From Chryseomicrobium sp. FSL W7-1435 (lineage in GTDB: Bacteria; Bacillota; Bacilli; Bacillales_A; Planococcaceae), in assembly GCF_038595005.1 (NCBI RefSeq), contig NZ_CP151997.1:2294001-2358000 (forward strand): a stretch of 64,000 nucleotides of DNA. The letters run 5' to 3'. Both the position numbers and the translations under genes were made by a program. Under the pieces are notes generated by a model, which saw only the letters and a list, made by a program, of their open reading frames with translations, ran no database searches and had not been told where the DNA came from. Below, one piece after another: positions 56,931-64,000 of the stretch. The first letter of the stretch is position 1. Every line of letters begins with the position of its first letter.

Positions 56931-57933
56931 AAAGCGTTACCTCCTTCTCGCCTGTCCATTCATCTGAATAGATCCAGCAACGGATTTGGTTTCCAGCTTC
57001 ATCTTCTACTAGCTCTGGCAGTTTTGCGCGACAAAGGTCCGTCGCCGCGGGACAGCGTGGTGCAAAACGGCAACCCGTTGGCATTTCGTGAGGACTTGGT
57101 ACATTTCCTTTGATAGGAACCAGTTTCTCTTGGTCAATGTCATGACGTGGTAATGAGTTTAACAATCCAATTGAATAGGGATGTTTCGGATTTTTGAACA
57201 ACGAGCGAATGTCTGAGTATTCGACAACTTGGCCAGCATACATAACTGCAACATAATCACATGTTTCTGCAACAACACCCAAGTCATGAGTAATGAAAAT
57301 AACGGACATACCTAAACGTTCCTGCAGTTCTTTAATAAGTTCTAAGATTTGTGCTTGAATTGTTACATCAAGTGCCGTTGTCGGCTCATCTGCAATCAAA
57401 ATTTCAGGGTCACAAGCTAAAGACATGGCAATCATGACACGCTGACGCATACCACCTGATAATTCAAACGGGTACGCTTTGACACGTTTATCTGGTGAAG
57501 GAATCCCTACTAGCTTTAACAATTCGACAGAGCGAACCATTGCTTGCTTTTTGTTCATTCCTTGGTGAGCGATCAAACTCTCACTAATCTGCTGACCTAC
57601 TGTATAAACTGGGTTCAATGATGTCATAGGCTCTTGGAAAATCATTGAAATTTCATTTCCACGAAGCTCCCGCATCCGCTTTTCAGTGGCTTTTACGAGG
57701 TCTTCTCCTTTATAGCGAACTTCTCCACCTTTGATTTTCCCGTTTTCTGCAAGCAAACGAAGAATGGTTAAGGACGTAATACTTTTACCTGATCCAGACT
57801 CCCCTACAATACCGATTGTCTTTCCTTTTGGAACATCGAAGCTCACGCCATCTACAGCGCGCACTTCACCTCTATCCGTAGAGAAGGACGTCTGCAGGTT
57901 TCTCACTTCAAGTACATTATCTTTTGAAATCAA
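56902..57933 (-). CDS. Oligopeptide/dipeptide ABC transporter ATPase (OppD/DppD type)
   Basis: 343 residues: GESGSGKS, FQEPMTSLNPVYTVG, LSGGMRQRVMIAMSL, ILIADEPTTALD and the cysteine-containing tail CRFAPRCPAATDLC. The start is TTG, 9 nt after AGGAG. Acts with the OppF-type subunit under the two permeases. Confidence 0.95.
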   Translation of the reverse strand: MISKDNVLEVRNLQTSFSTDRGEVRAVDGVSFDVPKGKTIGIVGESGSGKSITSLTILRLLAENGKIKGGEVRYKGEDLVKATEKRMRELRGNEISMIFQEPMTSLNPVYTVGQQISESLIAHQGMNKKQAMVRSVELLKLVGIPSPDKRVKAYPFELSGGMRQRVMIAMSLACDPEILIADEPTTALDVTIQAQILELIKELQERLGMSVIFITHDLGVVAETCDYVAVMYAGQVVEYSDIRSLFKNPKHPYSIGLLNSLPRHDIDQEKLVPIKGNVPSPHEMPTGCRFAPRCPAATDLCRAKLPELVEDEAGNQIRCWIYSDEWTGEKEVTLYGETRIAKG

Positions 57934-57949
57934 GTCAAGACACTCCTTC

Positions 57950-58897
57950 CTAGTTTAAATCAATACGTTTATTTAAGTAGCGATATGAAATATCAACAAG
58001 TAAGTTTACAACTACAAATACTACAGAGATAACAAGTACTGTCCCTTGTACAACAGGGAAGTCACGGGTACGAATTGCATCAATTGTCAAACGTCCCATA
58101 CCATTGATAGCAAAAATAGTTTCCGTTAATACGGCTCCACCAAGGAAGCCACCAAATTCTAGTCCAACAACCGTGACTACTGGAATCAATGCATTTTTAA
58201 GAGCATGACGATAAACGACAATACGCTCCGTTAATCCTTTAGCACGCGCTGTACGGATATAATCTTGGCCGATTACTTCAAGCATAGAAGAACGAGTCAT
58301 TCGGGCAATGATGGCTGCACCACCAGTACCAAGTGTTATAACAGGAAGAACAATCTGTCTCCAGTCATCTCCCCAACCAGAAGGCCTCATCTTCAAGAAC
58401 TCTAATGATTCTGGCATCCAGTTTCCAATAGCAAACCACTGTATTAGAAGCAGTCCAAACCAGAAGTTTGGCATTGAAAGACCAAATAGCGCAATGATCA
58501 TCACGGTCACATCGGTTAAGGTGTAGTGCCGCACTGCAGAAATAATCCCAGCAATCAATCCTAAGAATACTGCAACAATGGTAGAATAAAAGGCCAGTTC
58601 GAAGGTCACCCAGAACTTGGTCGAAATTTCATCCATTACTGGTCGTCCTGAACGAATCGAAGAACCCAAATCACCTTGTAAAGCATTTCCTAGAAATGTT
58701 CCGTATTGAACAGGTAACGATTCGTTTAATCCAAGTCGCTCACGGATGTTATCAACAGTTTGTTCTGACGCTCCTTCACCAGCAATTATTTTCGCTGGGT
58801 CACCAGGTACGAGGTGCATTAACGAGAATACTAATATCGTTACCCCGAGTAACACTGGAATGGTCTGAAGAAGTCTTCGGATAATATATTTAGTCAA
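57950..58897 (-). CDS. Oligopeptide/dipeptide ABC transporter permease (OppB/DppB type)
   Basis: 315 residues with about six membrane segments: RRLLQTIPVLLGVTILVFSL, MHLVPGDPA, and the EAA loop DYIRTARAKGLTE. Forms the membrane channel with the OppC-type permease. It is second in the operon, 12 nt after the OppC-type gene. Confidence 0.95.
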   Translation of the reverse strand: MTKYIIRRLLQTIPVLLGVTILVFSLMHLVPGDPAKIIAGEGASEQTVDNIRERLGLNESLPVQYGTFLGNALQGDLGSSIRSGRPVMDEISTKFWVTFELAFYSTIVAVFLGLIAGIISAVRHYTLTDVTVMIIALFGLSMPNFWFGLLLIQWFAIGNWMPESLEFLKMRPSGWGDDWRQIVLPVITLGTGGAAIIARMTRSSMLEVIGQDYIRTARAKGLTERIVVYRHALKNALIPVVTVVGLEFGGFLGGAVLTETIFAINGMGRLTIDAIRTRDFPVVQGTVLVISVVFVVVNLLVDISYRYLNKRIDLN

Positions 58898-58909
58898 CGT
58901 TAGTCACCC

Positions 58910-59815
58910 CTATTTTTTCATTTTTGGATCTAATGCGTCACGAACTCCATCGCCAAAGATGTTGAACGCAAGTACAACTAGCACAATCATAATTCCTGGG
59001 AATAATGCAACATGACCAGCCTCATACATATATTGACGACCTTCATTTAGCATCGCACCCCACTCCGGAGCTGGTGGCTGTGCACCAAGGCCAAGAAACG
59101 CTAATCCAGCACCTGTTAAGATGGCTGTTGCAATACGTAAAGATGCTTGCACAATAATCGGTGACATAACATTCGGTAAAATATGTTTAAAGATAATTCG
59201 AAAATCTGATGCACCGAGTGCTCGAACCGCATCAATGTATTCAAGCTTTCGGACGGATAAAGTTGAACCACGAACAATACGCGCGAATGCTGGAACAGAG
59301 AAAATACCAACAGCAATAATTACGTTCGTCAAACTTCCTCCAAGTACTGCTACGATAGCAAGCGCTAACAAAATCCCTGGGAATGCTAAAAGAACATCCA
59401 TCAAACGCATAATTAGCGTATCAATCATACCGCCGTAATAGCCAGACACGATACCAAGGATAACCCCGATAACACCACCGACTAATACAGATAAGAATCC
59501 TACATATAATGTAAGTTTCATTCCAAAGACGATTCGCGTGAAGATATCACGCCCAAAACTATCTGTTCCAAACCAGTGTTCAGCAGAAGGACCTTGCAGC
59601 TTATTTGCAACGCTCGTTCTGTTTGGTTCCATGTCCGTAAATGTTGAAATGATCCAAGGACCGACAAAGGCCATGACAATGAAAAATAGAATCATGATGC
59701 CACCAATAAGAGCCGCTCTGTTTTTGGCAAGTCGACGCCAAAATTGTTTGAAGCTCTCTAGTTGCGGATTCACCTTTTTGGCTGTCACAGGATGATTCAC
59801 TGTTTCCTCACTCAT
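58910..59815 (-). CDS. Oligopeptide/dipeptide ABC transporter permease (OppC/DppC type)
   Basis: 301 residues: N-terminal cytoplasmic part ending QFWRRLAKNRAAL, about six membrane segments, FGTDSFGRDIFTRI and the EAA loop EYIDAVRALGASD. First gene of a C-B-D-F operon, which differs from the usual B-C-D-F order. The binding protein is encoded divergently. AAAGGGTG precedes the ATG. Confidence 0.95.
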   Translation of the reverse strand: MSEETVNHPVTAKKVNPQLESFKQFWRRLAKNRAALIGGIMILFFIVMAFVGPWIISTFTDMEPNRTSVANKLQGPSAEHWFGTDSFGRDIFTRIVFGMKLTLYVGFLSVLVGGVIGVILGIVSGYYGGMIDTLIMRLMDVLLAFPGILLALAIVAVLGGSLTNVIIAVGIFSVPAFARIVRGSTLSVRKLEYIDAVRALGASDFRIIFKHILPNVMSPIIVQASLRIATAILTGAGLAFLGLGAQPPAPEWGAMLNEGRQYMYEAGHVALFPGIMIVLVVLAFNIFGDGVRDALDPKMKK

Positions 59816-60143
59816 GAAGTTAACACCCTTTCTTATTTAACTATTCTGTCAAAAACGTAGACTAGCTTATTTTACAAGATTCACGCTTATATGACTAGTT
59901 TAGATTTATTGAAAAAAACTACATTACTTTATTATCAGAATAAACAGAACAAAATATTATTATATTAGAGAAAGCTTATTTTAACATGAAAGCGCATACA
60001 ACACTCTATAATTGATATATCAATATAATTTTCTACAGAAATATATGTCTTATACTGGTAACCAAATCATAAAAATATTATTTTTTTCTTTTTTGTAGAT
60101 CTATTAATCCACCTTCTTTATCTACTAAATGGAAATATTTACC

Positions 60144-60172
60144 TTGTACCACAATGTATAGTATGGTATATT
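60144..60172 (+). promoter_or_regulatory. Promoter of the peptide-binding protein gene
   Basis: TTGTAC (60144-60149), 17 nt, TATATT (60167-60172), giving a leader of about 57 nt. Confidence 0.75.
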
Positions 60173-60175
60173 ATT

Positions 60176-60208
60176 TTTTGAATATTATGTTCACTCTAAT
60201 ATTCAAAA
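60176..60208 (+). promoter_or_regulatory. 11-bp inverted repeat at the transcription start of the binding-protein gene
   Basis: TTTTGAATATT and AATATTCAAAA are perfect arms around 11 nt, starting 4 nt after the -10. It could be a repressor operator or a stem in the mRNA 5' end. It does not fit the CodY consensus I know. Confidence 0.65.
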
Positions 60209-60236
60209 CATTTAATGTATAGGGGGCAATTCACGT

Positions 60237-61868
60237 ATGGCTATTAACAAAAAGTCACTTTTGTTCCTTCTGCTGACGCTTATGCTTGCACTAGTTCTTG
60301 CAGCTTGCGCAGGTGGTAGTGATAACGAAAACACTACTGAAGATCCAGCAGAAGAAACAGAAGGCACAGAAGGTACTGAAAATGCTGGAGCAGAAGGCGG
60401 CGACTTAATCCTTGCTGTATTATCAGATGCTTCTTCACTTGATCCTGCTGGTTCAAATGATGTTCCATCTTCAGTCGTTCAGGCAAACATCTATGAGACA
60501 CTAGTTAACCGTGATGAAAACAATGAAATCGTACCAGGTCTTGCTGAGTCTTGGGAGCAAGTTGATGAAACAACTTGGTCATTCAAATTACGTGAAGGCG
60601 TAATGTTCCACGATGGCGAAGAATTCAATGCTGAAGTTGTGAAAGCAAACTTGGATCGTATCCTTGATCCTGCTGTAGCTTCTCCACGTCTCTTCCTATT
60701 TGAAATGATTACAAATGTTGAAGTTGTTGGTGATTACGAAGTAAACATCACTACTGAGTACCCATTTGCACCATTACTTGCTCACCTTTCACACAACGGT
60801 GGCGGTATGGTATCTCCAGCTTCTATTGAAGCAGATTACGAAGCATTAAATGGTGGTTCTGATCCAGGTTCTGTTATCTCACAAGAACCAGTTGGAACTG
60901 GATTCTTCAAATTTGATTCTTGGACTCCAGGTTCAGAAATCAAACTTGTAAAGAACGAAGAATATTGGGGTGAAGACGGCGCGAAAGTAGATTCAGTTAC
61001 ATTCCGCGTTGTTCCAGATTCACAAGTACGTGCTGCTGATCTTGAAACTGGTAACGTACACATCATCGATCCAGTTCAACCAAACGAAGTTGAACGTATC
61101 AACAATTCTGGCGTAGCATCTGTAAACCAAAAAGCTTCTTCAAGCTTAGCTTACCTTGGTTTCAACACAGAAAAAGCACCATTTGACAACCCATTAGTTC
61201 GTCAAGCAATCTCTAAAGCTATCGACCGTGAGTCTATCATCAGCGGTATCTACGATAACTACGGAATTCCAGCAATCGGACCTTTAGCACCTGGTATCTT
61301 CGGATACACTGAAGACATCGATGTTGTAGAATACAACATGGACGAAGCTCGTGCTCTTCTTGAAGAAGCGGGTATGGCTGATGGTTTCGAAACAACAATT
61401 TGGACAAACGATAACCCACAACGTCAAGCAATCGCAATTTTAGTTCAAGAAGCATTAGCTGAATTGAACATCACTGTTGAAATTGAAGTTATGGAATTCG
61501 GTACGTACCTAGAGAAAACTGCTGCTGGTGAGCACGATATGTTCATCCTAGGTTGGTCTAACCCAACTGGTGACGCTGACTACGGTATGTATGCATTGTT
61601 CCACTCTTCACAAAAAGGTAACCCAGGTAACCGTTCATTCTACGAAAACCCAGAAGTAGACGCATTACTTGATCAAGGTCGCCAAGAAGCAGATCCAGCC
61701 GCTCGTGAAGCAATCTATGCAGAAGCTGCTCAGTTATTAACTGATGACGCTCCAATGGCATTCTTACTTCACACTGAGTACTTGACTGGTGTCGCTGACA
61801 ACGTACAAGGATTCGATATCGGCACTGACGGTATCTACCAATTACGTAATGTAACAATCAACGAATAA
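60237..61868 (+). CDS. Peptide-binding lipoprotein of the ABC transporter (OppA/DppA type)
   Basis: 543 residues: lipoprotein signal with LAAC and lipid Cys24, a Glu/Thr-rich acidic linker (about 28-52), then the extracytoplasmic solute-binding family 5 fold: GLAESWEQVDETTWSFKLRE, VMFHDGEEF, AYLGFNTEKAPFDNPLVRQA and AIYAEAAQLLTDDAP. Codon use is strongly biased (GGT, GTA, CGT, AAC), as in highly expressed genes and unlike its neighbours. It delivers peptides to the divergently encoded permease. Confidence 0.95.
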   Translation: MAINKKSLLFLLLTLMLALVLAACAGGSDNENTTEDPAEETEGTEGTENAGAEGGDLILAVLSDASSLDPAGSNDVPSSVVQANIYETLVNRDENNEIVPGLAESWEQVDETTWSFKLREGVMFHDGEEFNAEVVKANLDRILDPAVASPRLFLFEMITNVEVVGDYEVNITTEYPFAPLLAHLSHNGGGMVSPASIEADYEALNGGSDPGSVISQEPVGTGFFKFDSWTPGSEIKLVKNEEYWGEDGAKVDSVTFRVVPDSQVRAADLETGNVHIIDPVQPNEVERINNSGVASVNQKASSSLAYLGFNTEKAPFDNPLVRQAISKAIDRESIISGIYDNYGIPAIGPLAPGIFGYTEDIDVVEYNMDEARALLEEAGMADGFETTIWTNDNPQRQAIAILVQEALAELNITVEIEVMEFGTYLEKTAAGEHDMFILGWSNPTGDADYGMYALFHSSQKGNPGNRSFYENPEVDALLDQGRQEADPAAREAIYAEAAQLLTDDAPMAFLLHTEYLTGVADNVQGFDIGTDGIYQLRNVTINE

Positions 61869-61881
61869 TCTAGTTACTAGA

Positions 61882-61917
61882 AAACCTCTTTCCACTTCAG
61901 TGGAGAGAGGTTTTTTT
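61882..61917 (+). terminator. Terminator of the peptide-binding protein gene
   Basis: AAACCTCTTTCCAC-TTCA-GTGGAGAGAGGTTTTTTT. Confidence 0.95.
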
Positions 61918-61946
61918 GTGCGGATCCAGGGGGTGCGACTTGGGTT

Positions 61947-62060
61947 GATTGTGACGTTAAGTTTGCTGATTGTGACGTTGATTGCGCTTATTCTGACGTT
62001 AACTCGCTCCATTATGACGTTAGCGTTCCTCACTCTTACATTGCTGATATTATGTAAACT
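61947..62060 (+). repeat. 21-bp tandem array after the binding-protein gene
   Basis: Five 21-bp units (61947-61967 through 62031-62051), four with TGACGTT and the fifth with TTACATT, lead into TTATGTAAACTATAG, a diverged form of the TTATGGAAACTAAT motif. Lies just past the strong terminator. Confidence 0.85.
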
Positions 62061-62130
62061 ATAGTTGCAGTTTTTATAGTTCAGAGTGTGTTTTAAAAAA
62101 CCAAATCTATGTTACGACGCTTATACAAAA

Positions 62131-62204
62131 GAGCAAATTAAGAACGAAGAAGACTTGGGCCTCCCTATTCGAGCGGCCCGAGCGCGATTCTTCTTAGTTT
62201 GCTC
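62131..62204. repeat. Long imperfect hairpin
   Basis: GAGCAAATTAAGAA and TTCTTAGTTTGCTC pair as outer arms, with an inner GGGCC/GGCCC pairing. About 74 nt, in the gap between the transporter and rRNA genes. No T-tract or coding sequence is associated. Confidence 0.6.
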
Positions 62205-62261
62205 TCTCACAATCGTTTCCAGCTGTATCAGGCGTGTTGAAGTGCTTCATTTTAGTTGATG

Positions 62262-62588
62262 CCCAAGCCCTTGCTAGAAAGAGCTCTTGGACACTCCAGG
62301 GCTTTCTAGGAAGGACTTTGTACTTTTCAGCACTCACAAGTCAGTGCTTATTTTAAACACGCTTGAGTGGCTGTCCAGACAGAGTAAGTCCTAGCTTTGG
62401 GTTGCACAGGGGTGATGTTGACAGAACTACGGTAGCGTTTCGATGAGTAATTGAAGAGTTTCGGCGATTATGTCGAAGGTTTTGCCGATTGTGTCGAGAG
62501 TTTCGACCTCTATTTTCTGCGTTTCACACGATGCTGCTATTATGGAAACCAATTTGTGTCAGGTCGACCCTAGAGCTGCCCAAGCCCT
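62262..62588 (+). repeat. Composite element D: hairpin plus 21-bp array
   Basis: Opens with CCCAAGCCCT and a stem CCTTGCTAGAAAG / CTTTCTAGGAAGG. After about 110 nt it continues as five 21-bp units (62434-62538) mostly built on GTTTCG and ending at TTATGGAAACCAATT (62540-62554). A second CCCAAGCCCT at 62579-62588 marks its end and the start of element E. Confidence 0.8.
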
Positions 62589-62827
62589 TGCTAGAAAGAG
62601 CTCTTGAACACTCAAGGGCTTGCTAGGAAGGGCTTTGTGATTGTCAGTACTCACAGACAACTCTGCGGTAGCGTTTCGACGACTAATTGAAGAGTTTCGG
62701 CGATAGTGTCGGGGGTTTTGTCGATTGTGTCGGGAGTTTCGCCCCCTATTTTACGCGTTTCACCCGATACTCTTGTTATGGAAACTAAATCGCCGCTCTC
62801 TACCGGAAGATTCCCAACCCAAGCCCT
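62579..62827 (+). repeat. Composite element E: near-duplicate of D with an internal deletion
   Basis: Same hairpin (CCCTTGCTAG...CTAGGAAGGG) and five 21-bp units (62670-62774) with GTTTCG cores, ending at TTATGGAAACTAAAT (62776-62790). CCCAAGCCCT recurs at 62818-62827. Compared with D, most of the stretch between hairpin and array is missing. Confidence 0.8.
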
Positions 62828-62855
62828 ACCCGTCTCAAAAGATCTCTCTGAACGC

Positions 62856-62884
62856 AAAAAAAAGCCACCCCTGACGGGATGACC
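62856..62884 (-). terminator. Terminator of the rRNA operon
   Basis: On the minus strand GGTCATCCC-GTCA-GGGGTGGC then T8, 12 nt beyond the 5S gene. Confidence 0.85.
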
Positions 62885-62895
62885 TTCTTGTGTGT

Positions 62896-63011
62896 GCCCA
62901 GCGACGTCCTACTCTCACAGGGGGAGACCCCCAACTACCATCGGCGCTGAAGAGCTTAACTTCCGTGTTCGGTATGGGAACGGGTGTGACCTCTTCGCCA
63001 TCATCACTAGA
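62896..63011 (-). rRNA. rrf: 5S ribosomal RNA
   Basis: On the minus strand the segment holds GAAGAGGTCACACCCGTTCC, CCGAACACGGAAGTTAAGCT and CAGCGCCGATGGTAGT in the 5S order, with the terminal helix CTAG/CTGG. Length about 116 nt; ends are set by that helix. Last gene of an rRNA operon that reads leftward. Confidence 0.97.
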
Positions 63012-63058
63012 CCTTGAGCCTGTTCGCTCAAAACTGGATAGAACTTCATTGATTTTTT

Positions 63059-64000
<942 letters not shown>

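Larger units (their letters stand above)
59816..60236. other. Divergent control region of the peptide transporter
   Basis: 421 AT-rich bases between the OppC-type gene and the binding-protein gene. It holds a good plus-strand promoter and an inverted repeat (listed separately). For the minus direction I see several weak -35/-10 combinations and cannot choose. No gene seen. Confidence 0.6.

Noticed and set aside
60176-60208. CodY box at the binding-protein promoter
   Set aside because: The inverted repeat does not match AATTTTCWGAAAATT.
61842-62857. Minus-strand open frames across the 62-kb arrays
   Set aside because: Stop-free only because repeat units lack stops in that frame; compositionally repetitive, no start signals.

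Overview
The window looks like chromosomal DNA of a Gram-positive, low-to-moderate GC member of the Bacillales, most likely family Planococcaceae. That placement is inferred from gene order (yebG-purEKBCSQLFMNHD, yerA-yerB-yerC-pcrB-pcrA-ligA-camS-gatCAB-dgkB), Bacillus-type control elements (T-box, purine riboswitch plus PurBox, preQ1 leader), the small subunit CydS, and AGGAGG-type ribosome sites. It is not proven. I see no prophage, transposase, CRISPR array or tRNA gene.

Layout. 0-6 kb: an edge-truncated gene, a tiny Fur-regulated FbpB-like gene, then a serine block in which a HAD phosphatase converges on an aminotransferase-serA operon behind a Ser(UCC) T-box, followed by an aspartokinase. 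6-16.8 kb: mixed single genes (YihY-type membrane protein, UPF0145 protein, FAD oxidoreductase, zinc metallopeptidase, dapF, luciferase-like oxidoreductase), a persulfide-detoxification operon (cstB-glutaredoxin-cstR-rhodanese) with a likely CstR operator, the queuosine-precursor gene queT behind a preQ1 riboswitch, and a phospholipase D-like protein. 16.9-25 kb: nitric oxide synthase, a TPR-GGDEF protein, an SDR with selO, ytoQ, dus and rlmCD. 25-42 kb: cytochrome bd (cydA-cydB-cydS), dgkB, a thioredoxin-like gene, gatCAB, camS, ligA, pcrA, pcrB, yerC, yerB, yerA. 42.5-55.7 kb: the complete 12-gene purine operon with overlapping genes, a guanine-class riboswitch and a PurBox, preceded by yebG. 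55.9-61.9 kb: an oligopeptide/dipeptide ABC transporter with its binding protein divergent. 62.9-64 kb: 5S and the 3' part of 23S rRNA, at the end of an rRNA operon reading leftward.

The most unusual signal is intergenic. Seven loci (about 22.0, 27.8, 42.4, 55.8, 62.0, 62.5 and 62.7 kb) hold tandem repeats of exactly 21-bp period. Units are similar within a locus but differ between loci, and most arrays end at a conserved motif close to TTATGGAAACTAAT. Two arrays are bounded by exact short direct repeats (15 and 10 bp) at almost the same distances from the array, and the two at 62 kb share a 10-bp repeat at their borders. This suggests a small dispersed, possibly mobile element that I cannot assign to any family I know. 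A second family of hairpin repeats (AAAATCAG...CTGATTTT) sits at gene ends between 9.7 and 16.9 kb, and one degenerate copy of a GC-rich Bacillales intergenic repeat lies at 12.1-12.2 kb.
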